Shown here: piece by piece, positions 8,628-16,580 of the stretch
Numbering within the stretch: position 1 is the first letter of the stretch
How the letters are laid out: each line of letters starts with the position of its first letter
From: Candidatus Azobacteroides pseudotrichonymphae genomovar. CFP2
GTDB lineage: Bacteria; Bacteroidota; Bacteroidia; Bacteroidales; Azobacteroidaceae
Direction of reading: 5' to 3'
DNA length: 37,560 nt
NCBI RefSeq assembly: GCF_000010645.1
Contig: NC_011564.1
Location: forward strand, 1-37,560
Made by a program: the position numbers and the translations under genes
The notes under the pieces: generated by a model
Database searches by the model: none
What the model was told of the DNA's origin: nothing
The model's input: the letters and a program-made list of their open reading frames with translations, nothing else

Positions 8628-9318
8628 ATGACACTCGAAGAGATTCAGGATAGATTAGTAGCTATCAAAGCACAATGTTTCATTAAGAGCTTGCGGAAAC
8701 ATTCAACTGGGATTGGTAAAACTCTGGAGACTCTTCTGGGAATTACTGAGAATAATATTCCTTTGCCAGATTTGGGAGAAATAGAGTTGAAAGCTATTCG
8801 GAGGAATTCGAAAAATATGATTACGCTCTTTACTTTTAATAAAAAGGTTTGGAAAATGGATCCATTGGATGCTATCAAGAAATACGGAAAAAAAGATAAA
8901 AATGGGGAGACTGGGCATATACTATACGATGATGGCTAAACCCAATAGGGCAGGTTTATTTTTTCATGTCGATGATGAAATGGTTGAAGTTCGTCACATT
9001 GACGGCTCAATTGTTGTATCTTGGCTATTGGAAACTATTGAAGAGAAATTTGAAGAGAAAGTAAAAAATGTTTTACTTGTCAAGGCGAATTCTAAAAAGA
9101 TAGGTATGGATGAATATTTTCATTTTGATCAGGCGAAACTTTTAACAGGTGGAACAACTAAAGGCATTTTGCGAAGTAGGTTTGAGAATAAACAGTTGCT
9201 CATTGATTTACGTCTTCACGATGAGGTGACTTCCGCGCGAAATCACGGAACTGCTTTTAGAGTTTATGAAAGAGATATTGAAAATTTCTATGAAAAATCA
9301 ATAGAAATCCTTCTATAA
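8628..9318 (+). pseudogene. MvaI/BcnI-family restriction endonuclease with one-base frameshift
   Basis: Two overlapping frames (8628-8939 and 8869-9318) together make a normal-length family member of about 229 aa. The first has STGIGKTLETLLGITENN and the catalytic PDLGEIELKA (D...E-x-K). The second continues with YYTMMAKPNRAGLFFHVDDE and VRHIDGSIVVSW. Removing one G from the GGGG run at 8904-8907 joins ...KKDKNG to RLGIYYTMMAKPN exactly. It follows the methyltransferase and should cut the sequence that enzyme protects. The shift could be a real inactivation, slippage or a sequencing error. Family identity is secure; activity is doubtful. Confidence 0.85.
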
Positions 9319-9341
9319 GATGAAAGTACTTTTATTCCATT

Positions 9342-9710
9342 ATGATGAGCTATAAATTCAAGACTAACAGTATGCAGGATATATTGACAACCATTTTTAA
9401 GACATTGAAAGGATTCTTCTCGTTTAGAGGACGAATCAGTAGAAAGGAGTTTATCATGAGCTTTCTAACTGTTTTTTTAAGCTTTTGTATGCTAGGATCG
9501 AGATTCTTCCTTCTGTGGATAGTCTTGTTTTGGTTTCTGTTTGCTCAACGAGCTAAACGTTGCCACGATTTAGGACATAACGGTTGGTGGCAATTTATCC
9601 CACTTTATGAACTATGGCTTTTGTGTGCTAAGGGACAGGTAGGAAAGAACGAATACGGTGAAGATCCACAAGCATTGGAAGAAGACTTGTCTTCTCAAAA
9701 AGAAGATTAA
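9342..9710 (+). CDS. DUF805 family membrane protein
   Basis: A 122-aa protein with the DUF805 signature: FFSFRGRISRKEF before the first span, AQRAKRCHDLGHNGWWQFIP, and GQVGKNEYGEDPQ at the C terminus. Two or three hydrophobic spans lie between residues ~35 and ~90. The start could be the first ATG or the next codon (MSYKF). The family is common in bacterial inner membranes and its role is not settled. It follows the restriction gene by 23 bases and may share its transcript, but there is no known functional link. Confidence 0.85.
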   Translation: MMSYKFKTNSMQDILTTIFKTLKGFFSFRGRISRKEFIMSFLTVFLSFCMLGSRFFLLWIVLFWFLFAQRAKRCHDLGHNGWWQFIPLYELWLLCAKGQVGKNEYGEDPQALEEDLSSQKED

Positions 9711-9753
9711 GTTGTATTTGTAGTATGAAAAGACAATCAGAGGAATTGGTGAT

Positions 9754-9876
9754 TTAACTGACATATCCGTAAGTGATTAGGGCAGCAAAAGCTGTACCTG
9801 CCAGGTAGAATGCTCCATTTGTGATGATTCTATCATGGATTCGGTCGAAGTTCTCTTCCAGTTGGAACCAGACCAT
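9754..9876 (-). CDS. 40-aa membrane-anchored peptide
   Basis: Open frame with polar N terminus MVWFQLEENFDRIHDRI and a C-terminal hydrophobic span (FYLAGTAFAALITYGYV). A purine-rich AGGAACAGGAAAAA stands directly before the ATG, unusually good for this plasmid. The hairpin at 9898-9913 lies upstream. Unknown function. Confidence 0.45.
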   Translation of the reverse strand: MVWFQLEENFDRIHDRIITNGAFYLAGTAFAALITYGYVS

Positions 9877-9897
9877 TTTTTCCTGTTCCTTTATTTA

Positions 9898-9913
9898 GCC
9901 ATTATTTAATGGC
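9898..9913. terminator. Small hairpin, possible weak terminator
   Basis: GCCATT pairs with AATGGC around a four-base ATTT loop. It lies between minus-strand genes and has only short T-runs on either side, so termination would be weak. Confidence 0.35.
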
Positions 9914-9959
9914 CTTTGTATTAAGATTATTCCTGTAATGCATGTAAGGATAGCGATCA

Positions 9960-10666
9960 CTACCTACCTCTTGTTCCAAAGTCCACCCCAATCCTCTCTA
10001 CCCGAGACTGATTCTCTCCTCTCTCTATCTTTTCATAGATGGCACAAATATCTTCATCTATCTTCCAAATTCTGTCTTCTAGTATTTCTCCCACACGAAC
10101 TAAATAGACATTGCATGTACGAGAGCCTATATAGATAAAATAGTACTCAGATGTCCAGTCATTACTTATATGATATGTTTCTTTCATTGCCATTGTATAA
10201 TAGGCTAATTGTTGTAGATAGCTGTTCATTTCTCTTTCTACCTCTCTCACAAACTGACTTTGATTGTGCGAAGAGGTCTTTAGATCAATGATCCATACCC
10301 TCTTTTCTTTCATATCCCACTGAATACGGTCTATCTTCGATTTGCATAGCAATCCACAATTATGTCTGAAACAAACTTTCAACTCATTCCAAGCATGATT
10401 TCCTCCTTTAGTATCTTTTGAAATTCCATATTAGCATAATAATTGGCATTGATCATCCATATGCTGGTCATCTCTTTTTCGGTTATTGGAGATTTTTTTT
10501 CTTGCATGCAACGTATATAGTCTTTTAACTCGTTGTATAATTTTTCCGCTTTAGCAGAATCATTTTTAGATAATACATTGTAGTAAGCATCGGCAGGGTC
10601 CATTCTTATTAAAATTGCCTTGCAAAAATTCTCCATGTTGTCATCATTCTTGGGTATGATTCCCAT
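9960..10666 (-). pseudogene. Frameshifted PD-(D/E)XK nuclease (RecE/DUF3799-like)
   Basis: Two minus-strand frames, 10379-10666 and 9960-10382, meet at a frameshift near 10380-10400; the downstream one has only a TTG start. Together they read as one PD-(D/E)XK nuclease. The upstream part has the helical KSPITEKEMTSIWMIN stretch, and the downstream part GLLCKSKIDRI (metal-binding Asp), VWIIDLKTS (D-x-K) and YLQQLAYYTMA (QxxxY). This order matches exodeoxyribonuclease-VIII-like PDDEXK proteins. The intact gene at 28260-29405 carries the corresponding motifs. The product is probably lost unless recoding occurs. Confidence 0.7.
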
Positions 10667-10668
10667 TA

Positions 10669-11082
10669 CTAGTGAATAGTATTTCTTGTAGTACTCAGGG
10701 TTGAAAATGGATTGATGCTAAGATTTGGAAGGTTATGTATCACGGTACTGCTCTTAGGATAAGGAGATAGCATTCGAATGTCAACTGGAACAAATTTTTT
10801 CTTGCCAGGTATAAGTCCGCTTACAAATGAATGGATACCGTCTTTGATAAAGTTCAACCATTTTTTCTGCAGTCCTTCTGGCTTTGGTGCTATCTTTTCG
10901 TCTCTTTTTATAGACCTACTCAATGCATTTAGCTGTTCCAGTGCAGGAGATAGCTTGTATTGTTTGGGAATAAAAACTCCGTCATCTTCTTCTTCTTCTT
11001 CTTCTTCTTCCTGACCATCCTCTATACTATTTAATTGCTCTAATCCTGTCTTATCTATCGCTATCCTAAGTTTATCTTCCAA
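10669..11082 (-). CDS. Acidic-repeat hypothetical protein, possibly the N-terminal part of the decayed nuclease locus
   Basis: A 137-codon minus-strand frame that begins at a TTG directly after an in-frame stop. It carries a run of Glu codons (residues ~25-33), then a basic part (GLQKKWLNFIKDG, LIPGKKKF). Its stop is two bases before the ATG of the nuclease fragment. The three frames between 9960 and 11082 add up to about 370 codons, close to the 381 of the nuclease at 28260, so this may be the N-terminal third of one degraded gene. No domain recognised. Confidence 0.4.
   Translation of the reverse strand: MEDKLRIAIDKTGLEQLNSIEDGQEEEEEEEEDDGVFIPKQYKLSPALEQLNALSRSIKRDEKIAPKPEGLQKKWLNFIKDGIHSFVSGLIPGKKKFVPVDIRMLSPYPKSSTVIHNLPNLSINPFSTLSTTRNTIH
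10987..11010. repeat. Trinucleotide (TTC)8 microsatellite
   Basis: Eight TTC units on the plus strand, read as Glu codons in the minus-strand frame. Changes in copy number keep the frame, so it alters a glutamate run rather than switching expression. Confidence 0.9.
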
Positions 11083-11273
11083 TCAAGAGAATTCTGACAT
11101 CTCACAAGGTCAGGAGCGTTCTTGCTCTCTTAGGATTTGATTGCATGTTTTGCTTGATGTAATTGTAAACGATTAGAGGTTCAGGCTTAGTAGCCACTAT
11201 ATGATGTCCTTTCACCCGGCTTTTATAGGTTGCCTCCAGTGATTATCTTTGTCTTGCTAAAGACAACAAGATT

Positions 11274-12104
11274 ATGCTTGAGAAGGGATTCTACCTTGAA
11301 CATGGTTATCCAATTATCACAGAAAAAGCTCTTCATCCGCGTAGTTATCGCAACAAACGTTGCAGTAATCAGCATGTAATGATCTACTGTCAGGACTACT
11401 ACTACAAACATGGATATGAGAGAGAGTTCAGCGAAGAACCTACTTGCTTTTACGATGAGATGAAGAAACGCTTATACCATCATTTAGTCTGTGAAGGGAG
11501 GACTCTGTTTATGGGATCACCGATGGGCTGTTTCTACATGAGTATGCACAATGATGTGCCGATGGTATCTAGGGAAGGACGTAAGGTTGATGCTGGGAAT
11601 AGCTTCTACCGTAGACGATGGAGGCTCCAAATTCATCCTACTACAAGGGAGGAGAAGAATTTGATCCAGTGTGCCTACCAGAAAGACGTACGTAGGCATA
11701 TGCACATGTATAGACAATCTCTAGAAGGCAAAGACAGGTACTATACTCCACATGAATGCTCCTATATGAACGATTGGATGAAGCAATGTATCAAAGAGAG
11801 TGCTTTGCGTGTAGGGATGGATGAGAAAGAAGCTTTCAGCGTCCATAGAGAGATATGTAGGATAGCCCATTCTGCTTTTTTGCCTAACCATCCACTTCAT
11901 AAGGAAGCCTTCTTTAGCAAGAAAACGAGCATACGGCATCCGGGAGTAAAGCTTTACTGCATTGCATTGTGGCGACCCATAGCCTTCAGAACTCGCGTAG
12001 AGTACATGAACAAGAGGTTTGGTATGCCAGAAAGGACATTATCCTTAAGCGGATGGAATTATGAATGGAAACTAAAGGATAAAGCTAGACAGCTTGAAGG
12101 ATAA
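11274..12104 (+). CDS. Basic hypothetical protein, 276 aa
   Basis: A 276-aa protein rich in His, Arg, Tyr and Cys, with no signal peptide or membrane span. Notable stretches are LFMGSPMGCFYMSMHND, RRRWRLQIHPTTREEK and the C-terminal half with WMKQCIKESALRVGMDEKEA. The basic, His/Cys-rich composition would suit nucleic-acid binding, but I recognise no family. It stands alone between the decayed nuclease locus (opposite strand) and two small genes, with a 165-base gap downstream. Confidence 0.65.
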   Translation: MLEKGFYLEHGYPIITEKALHPRSYRNKRCSNQHVMIYCQDYYYKHGYEREFSEEPTCFYDEMKKRLYHHLVCEGRTLFMGSPMGCFYMSMHNDVPMVSREGRKVDAGNSFYRRRWRLQIHPTTREEKNLIQCAYQKDVRRHMHMYRQSLEGKDRYYTPHECSYMNDWMKQCIKESALRVGMDEKEAFSVHREICRIAHSAFLPNHPLHKEAFFSKKTSIRHPGVKLYCIALWRPIAFRTRVEYMNKRFGMPERTLSLSGWNYEWKLKDKARQLEG

Positions 12105-12269
12105 ACATGCAGAGAGAGAGAAAGAGTTCCATATGCCACTTTTTAGCCCTTTTTTTCTCAGATATTTCACCTTAAACAGCACCCATACGATAAAGTTATC
12201 CAATTTGGTAAAAAGCACTAGAAGGAGTGTATCTTCGAAATCCGATTCTTTTGCCTAGCTTTACCCTTT

Positions 12270-12569
12270 ATGAAGATAACTAAGACCACCCCGGACAAGA
12301 TTGAAGTAGAGTACCCAGAGTTAGTAATAGACTATGAGATTCTTACCTCTGACGAGTTTGAACACAGATGTACAGACTTCAAGAATGTGATGGAGAATCA
12401 ACGCAGGAAATGTAACTTAAATACAAGTGATACGATGTACAAGGATAGACTAGGCGAGATAAAGGTGAGACTTGACAACCTGATTGAAGAAGCTCAAAAG
12501 ATCAAGCATCTCCTTGACTACTACGATGACGAGACAGAGGAAGAGACTATGTCAATAAAGATCAACTAA
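12270..12569 (+). CDS. Acidic hypothetical protein, 99 aa
   Basis: Soluble, acidic 99-aa protein: a beta-like start (KIEVEYPELVIDYEILTSD), then a long helix (residues ~55-85, EIKVRLDNLIEEAQKIKHLL) that may form a coiled coil. The EILTSDEFEHRCTDF segment resembles IISEEEFEHRMEYF in the short minus-strand frame at 22856-23008. It precedes a membrane protein gene by 12 bases, so the pair is likely cotranscribed. Confidence 0.6.
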   Translation: MKITKTTPDKIEVEYPELVIDYEILTSDEFEHRCTDFKNVMENQRRKCNLNTSDTMYKDRLGEIKVRLDNLIEEAQKIKHLLDYYDDETEEETMSIKIN

Positions 12570-12581
12570 CATAAGACTATC

Positions 12582-12923
12582 ATGAAACTGGAAGATTTCA
12601 ATCTGCGTAACATATACCTATGGATACTCAAGCTTATCCTTTGGCTCTACTTGTTCCGATTTTCTTATGGTATAATAAGCATTAGCAATTGCTGCATTGA
12701 GTGGGGAAGTTATAGCTGGAGTTATGACAACAATAATACTCTAATCGATAATATTGGAAGGTTTGGACTGTTCAAAGGTCTTATCGTGAGTGGTTTTGCA
12801 ACCAATATGGCCCTGCTTATTTCAATATGTTTTGCAACATTCATGCTCCACAGACTAACCCATTACTGCAAATGGGACAGGATATCCAAACTGCTGAAAA
12901 GAAAATTGGATAATAAGGGATAA
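12582..12923 (+). CDS. Two-span membrane protein, 113 aa
   Basis: Two hydrophobic segments (residues ~12-33 and ~66-90) flank an external loop with CCIEWGSYSWSYDNNN; the C terminus is basic. The protein at 19748-20104 has the same length, spacing and an LFRxxYxxx motif after the first span, so they are probably paralogues. Cys pairs in the loops of both could form disulphides. Function unknown. Confidence 0.6.
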   Translation: MKLEDFNLRNIYLWILKLILWLYLFRFSYGIISISNCCIEWGSYSWSYDNNNTLIDNIGRFGLFKGLIVSGFATNMALLISICFATFMLHRLTHYCKWDRISKLLKRKLDNKG

Positions 12924-13398
12924 ACGCCATTTGACGCATTTTAAGGTATCTTACAGCAATTATCTTCTTTGAGTAATTAAAATCTACATTCAAATAACGA
13001 TCGTTCGTTACAGGTCAATTTCGGGCTATTATACGATGTGTGCTATTTTGAGCGTTTGGGGTTTGAGTTGTGAAAACTTGAAAGGCTCGGATTAGTTCGG
13101 AATACCCTATGTCCCACTTGAGTTCCACATCTTATCCATATCTCGCCATGATGTAGGCACGCGGCATGAAACATAATGCCAGTTGTTGCTTTGCATACTG
13201 TTCCAAACGGTTCTATGGCATGGTTGCTGCTTCACATAGCCTGAGAGTAGGACATTCTTTTTAGGACTGAGTGTTGACTTGGAACATGCATGCATAATTT
13301 CTACTCCATGCATGACTTTTAATCCATGAGATAGTCCTATTACTGTGTTTGATGATGCTCTGACTCCTGTTCTACTGTTTCTACAGTCATAGCCACGA

Positions 13399-13417
13399 GC
13401 AATCTCTTTACTGCATG
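13399..13417 (+). repeat. Short direct repeat upstream of hairpin element 1
   Basis: CAATCTCTTTACTGCATG here recurs as CAATCTCTTACTGCATG at about 13650-13665, upstream of element 2. It suggests that each hairpin is the 3' part of a larger duplicated module of ~200 bases. Confidence 0.6.
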
Positions 13418-13519
13418 ATCAAATGTTGACCTATATTCAGTATAGCTTCCGGTGTCCTGAGGATAAGTAGGCATGTAAAATGTCATCTATGCTGTCCTGC
13501 CTAATCCTAATTTTTTATA

Positions 13520-13585
13520 CCTTTTGCGGCTTGGGAGTGCAGTCGCAAGCCGATAATTACGAGGCAAGACAAACGGACGCCGCAA
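13520..13585 (+). ncRNA. Covarying hairpin element, copy 1
   Basis: CCTTTTG-CGG-CTTGGGAG at the 5' side and CGGACG-CCG-CAA at the 3' side. TTGCGGC (13524-13530) pairs with GCCGCAA (13579-13585). The three middle stem bases differ from the other copies but remain paired. Whether it acts as RNA or as folded single-stranded DNA is unknown. Confidence 0.6.
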
Positions 13586-13734
13586 TGTTAAATCTACTGA
13601 ACGCAAGATTAGTATGGCCGTCAGGTGCTAAGTATTGATTGCACAGCACAATCTCTTACTGCATGCAAAATGTTTTTGCTTCGGCTGATATCATAGTAAG
13701 GCAGAACAAGATTGACTTATGACTGGTGCGTCAT

Positions 13735-13798
13735 CCTTTTGAAACTTGGGAGTGAGTGTAGGTCGAATTAATGAGACCTACACGAGCGAACGTTTCAA
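13735..13798 (+). ncRNA. Covarying hairpin element, copy 2
   Basis: CCTTTTG-AAA-CTTGGGAG and CGAACG-TTT-CAA. Stem TTGAAAC (13739-13745) with GTTTCAA (13792-13798). Inside is a second perfect stem, GTGTAGGTC (13756-13764) with GACCTACAC (13775-13783). Confidence 0.65.
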
Positions 13799-14049
13799 CA
13801 TTGATACTCCATGTATCAATGCTAGGTTAAGCCAGAGAAACCAGACGTAACTATCATCTGGGGAAGCGAACTCACAAGTCTAACAAGTTAATTTCCGGTT
13901 GTTATAACCTACTGACTCCATGCAACACTAAAAGCTTATGGTTATATGCTATACATCGTTTAAGCCACCAAATTTCCTCTCTGTTGCATTTTTCTCTGCC
14001 AGACGTTGTAATTGCAACGCCAAAAGATAATTCAACCTACCCATCTTAA

Positions 14050-14082
14050 AATTCGCCAGAAAGAGATGCTTTCTGGCGAATT
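14050..14082. other. Perfect 14-bp hairpin
   Basis: AATTCGCCAGAAAG pairs with CTTTCTGGCGAATT around a five-base AGATG loop. No T-run follows on either strand, so it is probably not a simple terminator. It is the longest perfect hairpin seen in the block. Confidence 0.75.
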
Positions 14083-14279
14083 CTACATGCATGCTCCCTA
14101 TTCCATCAGAAAACACTACGATGCATGTCTTTTCATGCTATTGTAGACACAAACATGGAGTGTGAAGTTTAACACACCGGAAGCACATGTGTTTTAAAGA
14201 TGTAAGGATGATGATCATGGAGTACGATGGATTAAGTGAATTCCACATGGATTTAGGGAATTTTTACTATGACTGTTGT

Positions 14280-14352
14280 TTTGCATGAAGATATGTGGTA
14301 TATTTGTAGACCCACAAAACAACGAAGGGATCAAACATTTGTTTGGTCCTTT
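14280..14352 (+). ncRNA. Candidate very short RNA with own promoter and terminator
   Basis: TATATTTG (about 14300) fits the Bacteroidota -7 element TAnnTTTG, with a TTTTG about 20 bases upstream. Around 20 bases later comes AAGGGATCAAAC-ATTT-GTTTGGTCCTT and a T-rich run. The predicted transcript is only about 45 nt, or the hairpin is an attenuator. Confidence 0.4.
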
Positions 14353-14556
14353 TGTTATTTTAGTTAATGAGTAAAACTTAAAACCGCAAGAGTGATGAAG
14401 AGTAAAGATTTGCCCCTATTCTCACTCAACCTCCAGCATATTGTTAGTAAGCAAGGAAAAAGCCTTCAGGTTTGAAGGCAGGCAAAACTTTGTCTAACAT
14501 AGGCTTTTCTCTGCAGTTTGTCCGGATATTCTCGTGTCCTCGTATTCTCCCGTGTT

Positions 14557-14609
14557 CCTTTTGAAGCTTGGGAGGGAGTGAAGTGAAGCGAAGCGACCGA
14601 ACGCTTCAA
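14557..14609 (+). ncRNA. Covarying hairpin element, copy 3
   Basis: CCTTTTG-AAG-CTTGGGAG and CGAACG-CTT-CAA. Stem TTGAAGC (14561-14567) with GCTTCAA (14603-14609). The inside is shorter and purine-rich (GTGAAGTGAAGCGAAGCG). Confidence 0.65.
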
Positions 14610-14660
14610 CACAATAAACAACGTTTTTCACACCCGCAACTTTTACAAGGCGCCTTGCCC

Positions 14661-14742
14661 AAGCGGAAATCAAAGGAAACCCTTTTAGTGTAGCTATGTG
14701 CGGGCGGTTTCCCCTTTGCTGATGCTGTGGGGGTGTTTTCCC
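14661..14742 (+). repeat. Inverted-repeat element, copy A
   Basis: About 80 bp that matches the reverse complement of 29821-29900 with roughly nine in ten bases identical, for example GGAAATCAAAGGAAACCC and CCCCTTTGCTGATGCTGTGG. Each copy also folds on itself: CAAAGGAAACC against GGTTTCCCCTTTG. The weaker similarity continues some bases beyond. Confidence 0.8.
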
Positions 14743-15219
14743 GGTCTCATTTCACGCAAACGTTACTTTTTGTGTGAAGTAAGGGTAAGGCATTCGCTGT
14801 TTCTCACACTGTTCTCATGTTTTCTCGCGCTGTTCTCATGTAAGACGCTGGCTGTTCTTTCATAAACATAACAAATGGAGCCAAACAAATGGAGATCCCT
14901 CTGTTGTGGGTTTGATCCGCAGATACACCATATGTTCACTGTTTCTGTGTGGAGTAAACAAAAGGACCAAAAAGATTGGGATCCCCTTGCTTTTGTTATT
15001 GGCTGTTACAAAATGCTACATTACTATAGCATACACCGGAAGCGGTATTGCACGGAGCAGGATGGAGCAGAGAGGCTGTGAAGGGGATTTCCCTAATAGG
15101 GGTGTGCTGTACTGTAGATGTCTTTTAAAAAAAGCATAAAACACCCCCCCCCTCGATACAAAATGTTTGTAACTTAATTCTAAGAGTATCCGTATCTCTG
15201 TTTGTCTCCGATGTATACT

Positions 15220-15292
15220 CAGGCTCGAGGGAGATGCTCGAACTAGCGTTCGGTGTTGTGTGAGTCACACACGCACTCCCTCTCGCCTGACT
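15220..15292. other. Branched hairpin structure
   Basis: TCAGGC...GAGGGAG pairs with CTCCCTC...GCCTGA, enclosing TCGAAC/GTTCGG and TGTGTGA/TCACACA hairpins. Read on the minus strand it contains GGGAGTG, an inner stem and CGAACG in the order seen in the covarying elements, but without the flanking TTG/CAA stem, so it may be a remote relative. Confidence 0.5.
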
Positions 15293-15379
15293 GTTTTGAA
15301 AACAAGCTTAAGTTACAAAGAATTTCTGAGAAAGTCAAGGATTTGGGCAAAGAATTTTCCTAGAAAATCACTTAACCTA

Positions 15380-15500
15380 CTTGTTTTCAATGTAAATCTT
15401 TACCTTTGTATGAGTAGTGTTAAGAGGTATAACACCGGAGGCAGGGTTGAGACTATGAAGTGTCTTAGATAGACCTTTGAGGTCAAAGGGGGTTTTAGAG
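15380..15500 (+). ncRNA. Candidate small RNA
   Basis: TACCTTTG at about 15408 fits the Bacteroidota -7 box, with a TTG ~20 bases upstream. The hairpin CCTTTG-AGGT-CAAAGG followed by GGGGTTTTAGAGTT ends at about 15500. A hairpin with the same AGGTC loop and TTTTAGAGTT tail lies at 16291-16320. The predicted transcript includes an ACACCGGAGGC motif (15432). Confidence 0.4.
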
Positions 15501-15670
15501 TTAAGGATAATAGAATTACCGGGAGTGAGGGTAGGCTTTTTTATGCGAAAAAGCTAGACACGTGTACTTATGTACAACACACCGGACAAGGGTACTAGTC
15601 ATGCGTTATGTTATGACATACTACCTATCTGCCTACCTGTTGATGAAAAGGGAGAATTCCTTGTTTTCCT

Positions 15671-15732
15671 CTCTTTGAAGTTTGGGAAGAAGTTATTCTG
15701 AGGAACCATATGAACTTCAGTGAACGATTCAG
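15671..15732 (+). ncRNA. Degenerate hairpin element, copy 5
   Basis: CTCTTTG-AAG-TTTGGGAAG and TGAACG-ATT-CAG keep the layout of the covarying element with several changes; TTGAA can still pair with TTCAG. It may be a decayed copy. Confidence 0.4.
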
Positions 15733-15904
15733 AAGAACAACGATGAAAGGCTTCGATATGCTCCATAGAAAATGGTTTTGCATCTCTTCTGCAACTTAAC
15801 TATGCTTCGAGAAGAGTTGCCACCATCCTCTGTACTCCAACCCGCTTCCGGTATGATGTGGGGTTTGTTTAGATACGAACAAGTATAGTTGGAAATGTTA
15901 AGAA

Positions 15905-15982
15905 TTGGCACGTTCGTCCGTTCTTCGTCGTGGATGGCTTCGCCAAACCACTCCTCATCACGTCCTCCCAAGTGCCAAAAGG
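15905..15982 (-). ncRNA. Covarying hairpin element, copy 4 (opposite strand)
   Basis: Read on the minus strand: CCTTTTG-GCA-CTTGGGAG and CGAACG-TGC-CAA. The stem is GTGCCAA (15972-15978) with TTGGCAC (15905-15911) on the plus strand. All fixed blocks are conserved in the inverted orientation, so orientation relative to the neighbours is not constrained. Confidence 0.65.
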
Positions 15983-16580
15983 AAGAAAAAATTCTTAATG
16001 AGAGATACTTCATTCTCTTATCAGTGAGATATATATAGATGAATACGTATCACTCCTGCTAAGCACCTCTTAAAAATGGCACTACAAGCTGTAAAACCAC
16101 GAATTAGGACGATTCATTTTTTCTAAAAACTAATATCTAGGGGCGCTCTTTACTTGAACAAATCAGTAAGCATGGGTGTGTTGCGCATAAACAACTAGGG
16201 AAAGATGGTTATACGGATTTTTGTCTGTTTTTGGTTAAACTGGGTTAGCCTTGGCATTGTTGGTTTAGATGATGAACATTTTTAGAGAGTCCCTTCAGGT
16301 CGAAGTGGTTTTTTAGAGTTGTTAATGCTCATAAATTGTGCATCACGGTCATTCTCTATAGCTTCCGGTGTGTTCTGAGTTAGTTCTGATGCCCTTTTTG
16401 CTATTGCATACATGCACCTTTTATGCAGAGAATAAGCTCAGACAATATTATGAGATACATGTGTTACAGGAACTGTTGCTTAGTTTTATGTGTGATAAAA
16501 CCAGCATATAGAGCTGTTTTATCCTTTATTTACGAAGATTGTTCTTCACTTATTCCTACAGTTTCCTAGGTTCGAGCAAA

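Larger units (their letters stand above)
12924..16580. other. 3.6-kb gene-poor block full of hairpins and short repeats
   Basis: No convincing coding frame. Open frames of 65-95 codons at 13107-13313, 14875-15139, 15260-15472 and 15729-16013 overlap hairpins and lack start signals. The stretch contains four or five copies of a covarying hairpin element, a dispersed ACACCGGAAGC motif, a 14-bp perfect hairpin, two promoter-plus-terminator pairs and one arm of a distant inverted repeat. It looks like a field of structured RNAs or DNA sites rather than decayed genes. Confidence 0.7.

Noticed and set aside
10985..11011. TTC microsatellite as a phase-variation switch
   Set aside because: The unit is three bases and in frame, so length changes do not switch the frame.
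13107..13313. 68-codon minus-strand open frame
   Set aside because: No start signal, rich in Cys/Trp/His as expected for random frames, and inside the repeat-rich block.
14875..15139. Two overlapping plus-strand open frames (68 and 77 codons)
   Set aside because: They overlap each other in different frames, contain an ACACCGGAAGC motif and hairpins, and have no signal peptide or family motif.
13520..15982. Integron attC sites as an explanation for the repeated hairpins
   Set aside because: The conserved ends are TTG...CAA with inner CTTGGGAG/CGAACG, not RYYYAAC...GTTRRRY, and there is no integron integrase.
15729..16013. 94-codon minus-strand open frame
   Set aside because: It covers the inverted copy of the covarying hairpin; base conservation follows the hairpin, not codons.
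12924..16580. CRISPR array
   Set aside because: Repeats are irregularly spaced, on both strands and hairpin-like, and there are no regular spacers or cas genes.
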